NCBI GenBank assembly: GCA_963747515.1
Contig: CAVVFN010000003.1
Coordinates: forward strand, 992,001-1,056,000
Length of the DNA: 64,000 nucleotides
From: Mariniphaga sp963747515
Lineage (GTDB): Bacteria; Bacteroidota; Bacteroidia; Bacteroidales; Prolixibacteraceae
Reading direction: 5' to 3'
The notes below the pieces were generated by a model, which did not search any database, was not told the origin of the DNA, and was given only the letters and a program-made list of their open reading frames with translations. Position numbers and translations under genes: made by a program. Of the stretch, positions 27,002 through 35,833 are shown in pieces. The first letter of the stretch is position 1; every line of letters begins with the position of its first letter.

Positions 27002-27626
27002 TCTCAAAATCCTCTTCAAAAGTATCATCATCCCATTCTTCATCCCCATCTTCAAACGGCAGTTGATTTGCAAAGCCATAATTTCCCGGGCCGGCTGTTT
27101 TTTCAAGCTGAGCAATTATCCTGGCAGTATCCATTTCGCTTTCAAGAGGTCCTCTCATAAAAAATGGCATTCCATTTTCTCCGCATGTAATATCAATGAA
27201 TTCAATATCTTCAGTATCTTCTTCCAGAATATACTTTGCCACCAAAAAATCCTTATGGGGTTTAAAACCGTAATCTTCGGCGAACTCTATTCCTGCATAA
27301 ATAATGTTGTGCACCAGAGTGTAATCCACATTTTCCGGTTGATTTGCTTCACCCCTTATACTAAGCAGGTTTTTGTATTCTAAAGGAGAGATATTAAAAA
27401 AATATTGCGCATCTTTTACCCCAAGGCATTTCAAATCAACAAGATATAATCCTGCTGTTAAATTGCCATTGGTATGTTTCCGGGAAACCATTATACTGGC
27501 AATTCCTGGCTCTTCCCATTCCGGATTTATCCAACATTCATGGATGGGTAATGTGCGTGCCCTCTGCCTGATATAACTTTCAGGAGAGGTCATTTTAACT
27601 GTTTTTCCTCTTTTCCGTTTGGTCAT
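26955..27626 (-). CDS. conserved hypothetical protein, partner of PRiA4-ORF3 gene
   Basis: 223 residues, basic N-terminus and very acidic C-terminus (about 195-215). The middle contains 'LPIHECWINPEWEEPGIASI' and 'MVSRKHTNGNLTAGLYLVD' followed by 'LGVKDAQYFFN', a pattern I recall from conserved Bacteroidota proteins of unknown function. No enzymatic motif or signal peptide was recognised. It overlaps the PRiA4-ORF3 gene, so the two products may act together. Confidence 0.75.
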   Translation of the reverse strand: MTKRKRGKTVKMTSPESYIRQRARTLPIHECWINPEWEEPGIASIMVSRKHTNGNLTAGLYLVDLKCLGVKDAQYFFNISPLEYKNLLSIRGEANQPENVDYTLVHNIIYAGIEFAEDYGFKPHKDFLVAKYILEEDTEDIEFIDITCGENGMPFFMRGPLESEMDTARIIAQLEKTAGPGNYGFANQLPFEDGDEEWDDDTFEEDFENDDTWTWGGIFRRPV

Positions 27627-27856
27627 AACGCTATAGTTTTTCTAAAGCAAAAATAGTTTTAAAAAGAGAATTAAAAAATATTTAGGTATTTGTTAAATAT
27701 TGAATGTTGAAAAAATCCCATGGCTCTAATGGGATAATAAAGGGTTGTTCAATTTTTTCTAAAAGTAACATTTTTTTAAATAATCCCAGATCTGTAAATA
27801 GGAATCATTTCTAATGGCGGTCATTAGAGGCTAATTGTGATTTTCTTGCTTGGCAA
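27627..27856. other. intergenic region upstream of IS remnant
   Basis: AT-rich, without recognised gene. It may contain the left end of the degraded insertion sequence and the promoter of the hypothetical gene ending at 27626. Confidence 0.4.
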
Positions 27857-28197
27857 ATGGAACTAAAGATTGATTTTCCAGATAAAGAAATTACTCCATG
27901 GCGAGGGATTTCGTTGATGCAGCAATTCCAGAAAAAGCTTCAAAATAGATGAGACATATAATAAACTATCTTTACCGGAACGCATTTCAGAGGTATTTTA
28001 GCAGGTTCTCCCAATCAACAAACAAAGAAGTTTTTACCCAGCTCTACCACTGGTTTTTTAACAATTTGCTGTTTGATAATTACACGTTGGATTTTGATTC
28101 AACCATATTCACCCGTTATGGGAACCAACAAGGTGCAAAAGTTGATTATAATCCTAAGAAGCCAGGTAGAAAAACAAATCTGGGGATAAATTCATGA
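27857..28197 (+). pseudogene. decayed IS1380-family transposase remnant
   Basis: From 27857 the frame reads 'MELKIDFPDKEITPWRGISLM', like the N-terminus of IS1380 transposases, then stops at about 27954. From 27949, in another frame, it reads 'NAFQRYFSRFSQSTNKEVFTQLYHW' and then 'FDNYTLDFDSTIFTRYGNQQ' and 'GAKVDYNPKKPGRK', the DDE-domain start of the same family. The block between is deleted and the C-terminal two thirds are absent, so it cannot be active. No terminal inverted repeats were identified with confidence. Confidence 0.85.
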
Positions 28198-28229
28198 GAA
28201 ACTAACGGACAGCAGATCCACCATGCGTA

Positions 28230-28931
28230 TTAAATCTTCTCAAACATACCACACTCAAAATTTTTTGCATTGCGCTGGTCATTCCGGTTCATCAAGCAAA
28301 GCAGATTTTCTTCCTGGTCATCGCACATATGGAGTTTACATATTACACACAGCGACGGCAACGGAATGGAATCAATGTCGACTTTTGTTCCGTCATCATT
28401 ATAGAGTCCGTCTAATTCTTCGAAATATTCATCTTCGAAGCCTGCTTTGCTTAAATCACAAGGTTCCGTTATTTCTTCAGCCAGATATAAATCCGGATCA
28501 TCCGGCATGCCGCAGGAGCAGTATGGTCCCCATGGACATGTATCCGGATTGCCGGAGCAGAATTCAACATCCATCCCCGAAGAAGGTAGGTACTGAACCG
28601 GATAATCCCAGTTGGAAATAAGCACCTCATAGAGTATTTCCGGCGGAATATCAGACGGAACAGTGTCCAGTGAAAGATTCAGAGACCCGAATACTCTTAG
28701 AATAGCCTCATTCAGTTGTTGGCACTGGTCACCATTCAGATAAATCATATCAGGAAACACTTCCTTTTTAATTCCAGTCCATTCTTCAATTGGCTTAAAA
28801 GGAACCAGTGCCAACTCTGCGATCACCGGATCATCCTCCAGGTGGGGAGGCGGTTCAATGTGTGGTTTCTGTGGTGGATCTCCAGCCACACGATTTAAAT
28901 CTTCAATGAGTTGCTTAATGTAGCGATTCAT
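28230..28931 (-). CDS. Cys-rich conserved hypothetical protein, possible metal-binding
   Basis: 233 residues, no signal peptide. The N-terminal half is Pro-rich and acidic ('DPPQKPHIEPPPHLEDDP'). The C-terminal half carries Cys clusters: 'CSGNPDTCPWGPYCSCG' (about residues 125-141) and 'CVICKLHMCDDQEENLLCLMNRNDQ' in the last 40 residues, ending 'FECGMFE'. The CxxCx4CDDx6LCxxxRxDQR-type tail suggests a zinc or iron-sulfur site. I recall the tail from conserved Bacteroidota proteins without a known function. It follows the IS1380 remnant in the opposite direction. Confidence 0.75.
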   Translation of the reverse strand: MNRYIKQLIEDLNRVAGDPPQKPHIEPPPHLEDDPVIAELALVPFKPIEEWTGIKKEVFPDMIYLNGDQCQQLNEAILRVFGSLNLSLDTVPSDIPPEILYEVLISNWDYPVQYLPSSGMDVEFCSGNPDTCPWGPYCSCGMPDDPDLYLAEEITEPCDLSKAGFEDEYFEELDGLYNDDGTKVDIDSIPLPSLCVICKLHMCDDQEENLLCLMNRNDQRNAKNFECGMFEKI

Positions 28932-29438
28932 GTTATTTTAGGTATTTACTAAAAAATTAGTATTTAAAGAAGTTACTCCTGAAAAAGATTTGGAATCCTG
29001 CCAGAAGTATAAAAGAAATGCAATCGTATTTTCAGGATACATATACGAATGGTTGACGTTTGACTTTTAAAAATATGCAATCAATATAACAGTCATATGT
29101 TTTATTCTATATCTAAATATAAGAATAATTTCAGAATAGTCAAGGTATAAGAAAGATAAAAAATGTGTCTTTCCTGACCTGAGTAAAAAGAATGAGAATA
29201 ATTGTCAGTTCATGAAATTCCTCCTTTTCACATCCTGTCCTGAAGCAATCTTCTACGAATGTGTTCATTAAAAACTCATACAAGGGCAGAATAATGTCCT
29301 CAGAAAATTATGACAATGCAAAGTTGGTCAAATAAAAAGCCAGATATTCAGTTATCGGGCCTATACATCAGAAAACCAATAAATAACCCGGCATTTAACC
29401 GGGTTATTCATAACTTTCCTCTGTTGATTCGTACTTAA
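28932..29438. other. intergenic region with Hsp20 terminator
   Basis: About 500 bases with no recognised gene. The left part should contain the promoter of the Cys-rich hypothetical gene. The right part holds the terminator at 29382-29408. Confidence 0.5.
29382..29408 (-). terminator. rho-independent terminator after hsp20
   Basis: AATAACCCGG (29382-29391) pairs perfectly with CCGGGTTATT (29399-29408) around a 7-base loop. On the minus strand the stem is followed by a T-rich stretch. It stands 31 bases after the Hsp20 stop. Confidence 0.75.
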
Positions 29439-29891
29439 TTAAGCTATTTTAATGTCTACCGGTGGTTTCGGCAGTGCTTCTTCTTTTTTGGGAAGTACCA
29501 GTTCCAGTATACCATTTTCAAAACGGGCCGCAATGTTATCGGCATTTACAGTATTCGGAACTTTGAATTTGCGTTCGAAGCTGTAGGCTTCAAATTCACG
29601 GTGCTCGTATTTATATTCCGGTTCCTGTTCTTCTTCTTGCTGGGGAAGCTCTGCTTTAACAGTAAGAACATTTTCGTGAATCTTCAACTGTACGTCTTCT
29701 TTTTTAAATCCGGGAAGCAACATTTCAAGTCTGAATTCCTTTTCGGTTTCAAAAATATTGGTTGCCGGTTTGCTGTTGCAATTGTTCAAATGAGTTTCAT
29801 GATAATCGTTGTGCAAATAATTGCTGAATACCTGGTCTACCAAATTTTGGTTAACAGTACGGTACGGATTGTGAAATTTTACTAAATTCAT
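29439..29891 (-). CDS. Hsp20/alpha-crystallin small heat shock protein
   Basis: 150 residues. The alpha-crystallin domain covers about 45-140: 'PATNIFETEKEFRLEMLLPGFKKEDVQLKIHENVLTVKAE' and the end 'ADNIAARFENGILELVLPKKEE' with the G-I-L motif. The C-terminal 'VDIKIA' provides an I-x-I-like tail. It is an ATP-independent holdase chaperone in the cytoplasm. Upstream of the ATG is a strong Shine-Dalgarno sequence (AGGAGGAAA), rare in this organism group, which suggests high translation under stress. A terminator follows the gene. Confidence 0.95.
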   Translation of the reverse strand: MNLVKFHNPYRTVNQNLVDQVFSNYLHNDYHETHLNNCNSKPATNIFETEKEFRLEMLLPGFKKEDVQLKIHENVLTVKAELPQQEEEQEPEYKYEHREFEAYSFERKFKVPNTVNADNIAARFENGILELVLPKKEEALPKPPVDIKIA

Positions 29892-30240
29892 TACTTTTCC
29901 TCCTATTCATTAAATTTTAAATTTTTTTATTTATTATTTTCTGATGTAGGATTGATCAATTCCTGTTCCAATACAAAATTTGAAGATTTTGAACAATGCG
30001 ATATGAATTTTTATGACAATATGTCCTGGATTGCTGCATACTTCATGCGCTTATGTCATAATATGCAGTTAATTGAATATGTACAAAAAAGGTGTGGAAT
30101 TGAATAAAAGGTGCCATTCTCAATGATGGAGGGATATCGTGCATGAGCAGGTTCGCTCAGTTATGCGACAACCATGCCCCAAAAAAAACAGCCGCAGGGT
30201 TATATCCTGTGGCTGTTTTTATACCTGTTTGTTTTCTCTG
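29892..30240. other. hsp20 upstream region
   Basis: About 350 bases. It holds the Shine-Dalgarno of hsp20 (TCCTCCT on the plus strand at 29899-29905), an inverted repeat (TTATGACA at 30011-30018 and TGTCATAA at 30054-30061) and, at the right, the terminator of the TPR gene. No gene recognised. Confidence 0.5.
30182..30218 (-). terminator. rho-independent terminator after TPR gene
   Basis: A 15-bp stem with one G-T pair (AAAAACAGCCGCAGG at 30182-30196 with CCTGTGGCTGTTTTT at 30204-30218). The A/T-rich arms give a T-run on either strand. It lies 22 bases after the stop of the TPR gene. Confidence 0.85.
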
Positions 30241-31095
30241 TTACGATTGAAGAACTGCTTCGCTCGCCTCTTTCAATTTTTTGGCATTTTGATTTTCCGG
30301 ATCCAGTGTAAGCGCTTTATCGAGTACATCTACGGCAGCACTGAATTCTTTTTTTGCCTTATCCACTTCTGCAGTATAGGCATCATCGGCAGTAGATATG
30401 GCTCCGCTGCTCACTTTTTGGTTGGCAGCCGTTAAAATGGCTACACCTTTTTTATAAAGTTCATTTCCTTCAGAAACATAAACATTGGCAAGGGCATCTG
30501 AAATCCGATCTTCTTTCGGAAATTTCTTTACACCTTCTTCAAGGGTAGCTTTATATTCATTGTCCTTATTTAGTTTACGCAAAGTAACCGCTTTGTAATA
30601 AAGAGCCGTTTCTCCCTTATAATTGTTTTCAACACTTTTGCTGAAAAGTTCAACTGCCTTGTCGTACATATCTCCACGGTAAGCAGCAATGGCTGCATTA
30701 TATATCAGGGGGTCGGTATCCCCGTCAGCTGTGGCAATTGCCTCCTCATAACTGGCTACCGCTTTATCGTATTTCTCATTATCATTATAAGCCAGTGCCT
30801 TGTATTCATGGCTTTTCGAAATATTTACACCTGCTTTAATGGCTTTATCGAAATACTCAACAGCCCCCTGCAGGTTGTTTGATTTATAGGCAGCAAAACC
30901 TATATTAAAATTAATGGAAGGGTCTACTTCAACTTCGCCAATATTTTTCATTCCCTGATCGTAAAGCTGAAAAGCTTTTTCATAGTTCTCAGCCTTCATC
31001 GCTTCATTTCCCTGATTGATTAATTCTGCAGCATCCTGTGCAAATGAAAAAACCGACAGCATGAGAGCAGCCATTACCAAAAATAAATTTTTCAT
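30241..31095 (-). CDS. exported tetratricopeptide-repeat protein
   Basis: 284 residues with a signal peptide (cleavage about residue 19, 'SVFSFAQ'). It consists of consecutive TPR units: 'AAELINQGNEAMKAENYEKAFQLYDQG', 'INFNIGFAAYKSNNLQGAVEYFDKAI', 'HEYKALAYNDNEKYDKAVASYEEAI', and further units to residue 190, then a C-terminal helical segment. It is probably a periplasmic scaffold. The partner is unknown. A TATTTTTG box is about 50 bases upstream, and it has its own terminator. Confidence 0.88.
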   Translation of the reverse strand: MKNLFLVMAALMLSVFSFAQDAAELINQGNEAMKAENYEKAFQLYDQGMKNIGEVEVDPSINFNIGFAAYKSNNLQGAVEYFDKAIKAGVNISKSHEYKALAYNDNEKYDKAVASYEEAIATADGDTDPLIYNAAIAAYRGDMYDKAVELFSKSVENNYKGETALYYKAVTLRKLNKDNEYKATLEEGVKKFPKEDRISDALANVYVSEGNELYKKGVAILTAANQKVSSGAISTADDAYTAEVDKAKKEFSAAVDVLDKALTLDPENQNAKKLKEASEAVLQS

Positions 31096-31145
31096 TTTTT
31101 TTACTTTTAAGTTATCTAATTAATTTCTTTTTTGCTGTTAAACTT

Positions 31146-31153
31146 CAAAAATA
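31146..31153 (-). promoter_or_regulatory. putative -7 box of the TPR gene
   Basis: Minus-strand TATTTTTG matches TAnnTTTG and lies about 50 bases upstream of the ATG at 31095. No clear -33 element. Confidence 0.4.
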
Positions 31154-31308
31154 GCAATATTGTTTAAAAAACCTACAATACATATCAAACTCATACAACA
31201 GGTACTTTTTCATGTTGTTAAAACAAATATCCTGCCAGAGGAAGAACTATTGCAATATGTGTTAAAAACTAAACAGTTTAATTTAAAAAAAAGTTTGAAC
31301 TGTATTAA

Positions 31309-32439
31309 TCACTTTTTGCAAAAACAAAGCAGAAGTTTGGCAAGTTCTGAAGAAAAATCATAAAGATAACTTTTTGCATTGGCCATAGCTGCTGGCAGAG
31401 TCACCGGACTGTTAAGGAAGCTAAAAGCACCTCCGTCAAATACAGCCGAAGCTTCCGGCTCCACTGTTCCACCAATTGCCAACACCGGCTTACCTGCTTT
31501 TCGGGCAGCATCGGCAACAGCTTTAGGTGCTTTATTATTTAAGGTTTGACTGTCGATTTTTCCTTCCCCGGTAATCACAACATCGGCCCACTTAACCTGC
31601 TCATCAAACCCCAGAACTGAAAGGACAAAAGCTGCACCCGGAACAATTTCCGCATTGGCCCAAGCCACCAAAGGAACTGCCAGGCCTCCTGCCGCACCTG
31701 CACCTTTCATGTCTTGCAGTTTTCTGCCGCTTTCCGTTTCAAGCAAACGGGACCATGTGGTCAGGCCTTTCTCCAACTGCTCAACCTGCTCCGGAGTGGC
31801 TCCTTTCTGGGGACCAAACACTGCTGCTGCTCCCTCTTTCCCAAGCAGGGGATTATCAACATCAGTAATAATCCTGAAGGTAATATCAGATGACAATACA
31901 GGTTTTTTAACCGAATTTATTTTTATAAGGTTCTCACCTTTTGCGTCAACAGAATTTCCTTTCACATCGAAAAACTGAAATCCAAGGGCCTGCATCATTC
32001 CTGAGCCTCCGTCAACAGTAGCGCTCCCTCCCACTCCCAGTAAAATTTCTGTACAGCCTTTTTCAATTGCTGCTGCAATAAGCTCTCCTGTACCATAAGA
32101 AGAGGTTTCCAATGGGTTTAATTCATGGCCTTTCATGAGTTTAATTCCCGAGGCATCGGCCATTTCAATCAAGGCAGTTTTATCCGACAAAGCAAATTTC
32201 GACAACACTGGTCGGCCAACAGGATCGTGCACTGTAACTTCCACCAGGCGGGCCTGAAAGGCCGATTGCAATACCTCACCTGTGAAATCACCTCCGTCGG
32301 CTACAGGAATTTTTCGAACCGAAAAATTTGGCGAAACCTTCAAAAAAGCTTCCTCCACTACATCTGCAAATTCAAATGCACTCATACTGCCTTTCATGGA
32401 ATTGGGTGCAATCAATACATTAATCTGGTTTTTATTCAT
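31309..32439 (-). CDS. glycerate kinase (GlxK/GarK type)
   Basis: 376 residues, the standard length. Family blocks: 'VLIAPNSMKGSMSAFEFADVVEEAF' (9-33), 'IPVADGGDFTGEVL' (44-57), 'EILLGVGGSATVDGGSGMMQALG' and 'ADVVITGEGKIDSQTLNNKAPKAVA'. The enzyme phosphorylates glycerate to 2-phosphoglycerate (some members to 3-phosphoglycerate), linking glycolate or glucarate breakdown with glycolysis. Its start codon overlaps the relA stop by ATGA, so it is translationally coupled to relA, an unusual partner. Confidence 0.93.
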   Translation of the reverse strand: MNKNQINVLIAPNSMKGSMSAFEFADVVEEAFLKVSPNFSVRKIPVADGGDFTGEVLQSAFQARLVEVTVHDPVGRPVLSKFALSDKTALIEMADASGIKLMKGHELNPLETSSYGTGELIAAAIEKGCTEILLGVGGSATVDGGSGMMQALGFQFFDVKGNSVDAKGENLIKINSVKKPVLSSDITFRIITDVDNPLLGKEGAAAVFGPQKGATPEQVEQLEKGLTTWSRLLETESGRKLQDMKGAGAAGGLAVPLVAWANAEIVPGAAFVLSVLGFDEQVKWADVVITGEGKIDSQTLNNKAPKAVADAARKAGKPVLAIGGTVEPEASAVFDGGAFSFLNSPVTLPAAMANAKSYLYDFSSELAKLLLCFCKK

Positions 32440-34679
32440 GTTTCTCCTCTGGTTACAGAAATTACCCCCTTCACCTTTTTCATTTTATGAACAAGAAACT
32501 CAAGGTGATCGGTATTGTAGACCGACAGCTTTAATAAACCCTCAAACTTGCCGCGGTTCGAATTAATGTTGATTGAACGCAGTTTGGCGCCGGTATCTTT
32601 TGCTATAATATGCGATATTTCCGATACAATTCCTGCCTCATCGACACCCGAAATGTGCAGGGTTGTTAAAAACGCACCAGAACTGGTGGTGTCCTTCCAC
32701 TTTGCCTTTATAATCCGGTAGGGGAAGCGCTCCTTCATCTGCGTGGCATTAGGACAGGTGTTCCGGTGAATTTTTATTCCATTATTAATGGTAACAAATC
32801 CAAAAACCGGATCACCAAACACCGGGTTACAGCATCTGGCCAGTTTATGGTTGATGTTTTTAAGGTTATTGTCGATAATCAGATAATCGTCGCCCCCGTC
32901 AAAGGTAAATTCTTTTAAAGTTTTCGACGGCAGCAATTCTTCCATCTTTGTCCGTGAATTATCTTCCCCGGGCTTTTCTGCAAAAAGTGATTTTACTTCA
33001 AGGGGGTTTATTTTTCCATCGGCCAGTTCACAGTAAAAATCGATAGCCAGTTTAAATTCATACTTTTTCAAAATTTTCCGGATGGCTTCATCATTTAAAT
33101 CCAACTTCCAGTTTTTAAACTTCCGCACCAATATCTCCCGCCCCTGTGCAGCCCGTTTTTTTTGTTCTTCATTCAGGCTTGCACGCACCCTGCTTTTGGC
33201 TTTTGAGGTTACTAGGAAATCAAGCCAGTCCAGTTTCGGCTTTTGGTTGTTGGAAGTTTCAACTGAAACCTGGTCGCCGTTTTTTAACTTGTACTTCAGG
33301 GTTACCTTTTTGCCATTCACCAATCCCCCTACACATTTATCGCCCAGATGTGAATGAATTTCATAGGCAAAGTCGAGAATGGTTGAACCAGCCGGCATTT
33401 TCTTCAGGTCACCTTTGGGCGTAAAAGCAAAAATTTCCTCCTTATAAATATCCATACTAAAGTGGTCGATAAAATCAACCACATTCAGTTCAGGGTTTTC
33501 CAATATTTCGCGTATGCCGGCCAGCCATACATCGAAACCCGAACTGGCTTTTCCTCCTTTATATTTCCAGTGGGCGGCAAGGCCTTTTTCGGCTACATCA
33601 TCCATACGGCGGGTTCGTATCTGTACTTCCACCCATCGTCCCTGCGGCCCCATAACCGTTGCATGCAGGGATTCATACCCGTTTGATTTTGGTATGGTTA
33701 TCCAGTCGCGCATACGTTCCGGGTTTGCCTGGTACTGGTCGGTAATAATGGAATATACTGTCCAGCAGTCGGATTTTTCATTTTCAGGCTTCGAATCAAG
33801 AATAATACGTATGGCAAACAAATCCATTACTTCATCGTACGAAACCATCTTTTTCTGCATTTTATTCCAGATAGAAAAAATGGATTTTGTACGGGCTTTC
33901 ATTGAGAACCGGAAGTCTTTCTCCTGTAATTTTTTCTCCAGTGGCTTCACAAATTCAGCCACAAAATTTTCCCGTTCCTTTTCCGTTTCCTTCAGCCGGT
34001 GAATAATATAATCGTAGCTTTCCCGGTGCTGATATTTCAGGCAAATGTCCTGCAATTCAGAATTGATCGAGTACAACCCCAGGCGGTGCGCCAGGGGAGC
34101 ATATAAATAAGAAGTTTCATTTACCAACCTGCCCCGGGCATTGTCGTCGTAAATATCAAGGTTTCGTAAAACCTGAAGCCGGTCGGCAGTTTTAATAAGA
34201 ATAACCCGAACATCGCCGGCAAGTGCCATCAAAAGGTTTCTGTAATTTTCAGGGTGCAGATCTACCGTATCGGTTCCAAGCGCATTAATTTTTGCCATTC
34301 CTTCAAGAATAGTAAAAACCGATTGCCCGAAATGATGCTCAATTTCTTCACGCAGCACTTTTTTTTCAAGGCCTGCATACATAATGTTATGAAGCAAACC
34401 CGTTATTACAGAATTGGGTTCCAGACCAATCTCAGCAGCAATAATTGCAGCCACATCAAGTGAATGAAAAAGAATGTATTCACCGGTTTGAAACTTTTGA
34501 TCCCCAATAGCGTCAGAAACAAGATGAAAGGCTTTATCCAGCCTTGCAAGTGCGGGCTCATCCCAATTCATCCGGCATATCAGCTTCAGGTTTTTATAGC
34601 GCGCATGAACAAGTTCGGTAAATTCAGCTGTTGTATTGTTCATCCCTGATTCAACCTGTTTATGACTTAATTCTTCCAT
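32436..34679 (-). CDS. relA: RelA/SpoT-family (p)ppGpp synthetase with degenerate hydrolase domain
   Basis: 747 residues with the full long-RSH layout: N-terminal HD hydrolase-like region (about 50-200), synthetase (about 250-375), TGS ('DLKKMPAGSTILDFAYEIHSHLG', about 430-450) and C-terminal ACT domain. The synthetase residues are present: 'FSMKARTKSIFSIWNKM', D286 in 'DLFAIRI', 'GYESLHATV' and E351 in 'EVQIRT'. In the hydrolase domain H72 is kept, but the HD pair reads H97-N98 ('GLLHNIMYAGL') and the usual acidic residues after it are missing, so hydrolysis is probably lost, as in RelA. It is coupled to the glycerate kinase gene. A TATCTTTG box lies about 48 bases upstream. Confidence 0.93.
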   Translation of the reverse strand: MEELSHKQVESGMNNTTAEFTELVHARYKNLKLICRMNWDEPALARLDKAFHLVSDAIGDQKFQTGEYILFHSLDVAAIIAAEIGLEPNSVITGLLHNIMYAGLEKKVLREEIEHHFGQSVFTILEGMAKINALGTDTVDLHPENYRNLLMALAGDVRVILIKTADRLQVLRNLDIYDDNARGRLVNETSYLYAPLAHRLGLYSINSELQDICLKYQHRESYDYIIHRLKETEKERENFVAEFVKPLEKKLQEKDFRFSMKARTKSIFSIWNKMQKKMVSYDEVMDLFAIRIILDSKPENEKSDCWTVYSIITDQYQANPERMRDWITIPKSNGYESLHATVMGPQGRWVEVQIRTRRMDDVAEKGLAAHWKYKGGKASSGFDVWLAGIREILENPELNVVDFIDHFSMDIYKEEIFAFTPKGDLKKMPAGSTILDFAYEIHSHLGDKCVGGLVNGKKVTLKYKLKNGDQVSVETSNNQKPKLDWLDFLVTSKAKSRVRASLNEEQKKRAAQGREILVRKFKNWKLDLNDEAIRKILKKYEFKLAIDFYCELADGKINPLEVKSLFAEKPGEDNSRTKMEELLPSKTLKEFTFDGGDDYLIIDNNLKNINHKLARCCNPVFGDPVFGFVTINNGIKIHRNTCPNATQMKERFPYRIIKAKWKDTTSSGAFLTTLHISGVDEAGIVSEISHIIAKDTGAKLRSININSNRGKFEGLLKLSVYNTDHLEFLVHKMKKVKGVISVTRGET

Positions 34680-34726
34680 GTATTCCTGCTTCCAATCTTT
34701 TCAGTATGTAAAGTAATTTATAAGTA

Positions 34727-34734
34727 CAAAGATA
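34727..34734 (-). promoter_or_regulatory. putative -7 box of relA
   Basis: Minus-strand TATCTTTG matches TAnnTTTG and lies about 48 bases upstream of the relA ATG at 34679. No clear -33 TTTG at the expected distance. Confidence 0.45.
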
Positions 34735-34997
34735 AATAATAACCTGCCTGCCTCTTTAATGCTAACGCGAAATTATTGTTCCTGTTACTTTTCGTCAGCA
34801 CAACAAAGGACAGTATACTGGCCGGAAAAAGAGCAAACAAAACCCTTTACTGGCGTAAGCCCGCAACTGCTTATAAAGGTTCTGATGCAACGCAACCCCG
34901 CTGATTCTCCAATGTGCGATTCTTAGCAGCATCTGCCACAAACACGAAAGGCTGCACAACGGCAGCCTTTACAACTTAATAAAAAATTCTTTAAATA
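34735..34997. other. intergenic region between relA and ferritin gene
   Basis: No gene recognised. It holds a 9-bp hairpin AAAGGCTGC (34947-34955) with GCAGCCTTT (34962-34970) just after the ferritin stop, a possible weak terminator. Confidence 0.45.
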
Positions 34998-35516
34998 TTA
35001 TACTGCCTGTGTCGTATCAACAAATGTGCGCTGGCGCAGTTCCCGGTCGAGCATAAACAATCCGTTTCCCTTGGCTTCACCTTCAATCAGCCTGAGGCTG
35101 TCAAGAATTTCCGATACATTGGATTCTTCCTCTACCTGTTCATCAACAAACCACTGCATAAAGCTTTGGGTGGCATGATCACGTTCATCGTTAGCCACAT
35201 CAACAATATTGTTTATTAACTCCGTTACATGCTGTTCATGTTCAAGTGTTTTTTCCACCACTTCCAGTATGCTGCTGAAATCAACCGGCATCTGCTTTAT
35301 GGCTTTTAATTCCACTTTTCCGTCACGTTCGACAACAAACTTGAAAATTTTGTTGGCATGGGTTAATTCTTCCTGGTACTGAATATACATCCAGTTGGCA
35401 AACCCGGGGAGACCTTTGTCTTCCAGCCAGGCCGACATCGACAGATACATAAGGGCTGAATATTGCTCAGCATTAATCTGGTCGTTCAGTGCTTTAAGTA
35501 CTTTTTCCTTTAACAT
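34998..35516 (-). CDS. ftnA: ferritin
   Basis: 172 residues, the usual bacterial ferritin length. Ferroxidase-site blocks are present: 'LNDQINAEQYSALMYLSM' (E17), 'YQEELTHANKIFKFV' (E49-E50 region with His53) and 'HEQHVTELINNI' with the later 'QWFVDEQVEEE' (E127-Q-x-E region). It stores iron as ferric mineral in a 24-mer in the cytoplasm. It is 318 bases from the end of the multiheme operon. Co-regulation with it is possible but not shown. Confidence 0.95.
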   Translation of the reverse strand: MLKEKVLKALNDQINAEQYSALMYLSMSAWLEDKGLPGFANWMYIQYQEELTHANKIFKFVVERDGKVELKAIKQMPVDFSSILEVVEKTLEHEQHVTELINNIVDVANDERDHATQSFMQWFVDEQVEEESNVSEILDSLRLIEGEAKGNGLFMLDRELRQRTFVDTTQAV

Positions 35517-35833
35517 ACTGCATAGGTTTTTAATTTTTTATAAAAATACGGAAATATGAACATAAAAAAAAAGAAAGGTTCAATATGAACTATTCTTAAG
35601 AAAACCTCAACAAAATGAATTTCTGGGGAAAAGGGATAATTTTTTATTCTGTAATCAAATAGAGCAGTAGCTGAAGAATTATTTTGCATCATTTTTACCA
35701 AACTAAATGTTGAATTTAATCACATCGTATGGTAGTGATAACCTGAAACCTCCGACCTTATATTTGACTGACAATCAGAAAAGTATTTTTTCGCTGCTGA
35801 TTCACTTAGGATAGTTTCTTACATACAATTGAA
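35517..35833. other. intergenic region between ferritin and cytochrome operon
   Basis: About 317 AT-rich bases. It should contain the ferritin promoter (a near match TATTTTTA on the minus strand about 30 bases upstream of its ATG). No terminator hairpin or gene was recognised. Confidence 0.4.

Noticed and set aside
30011..30061. TTATGACA/TGTCATAA inverted repeat as a heat-shock operator
   Set aside because: The arms are 35 bases apart and do not match CIRCE or HrcA/HspR sites.
35759..35766. TATATTTG on the plus strand (perfect -7 box)
   Set aside because: Only a minus-strand gene end lies downstream, so it is probably a chance match in AT-rich DNA.
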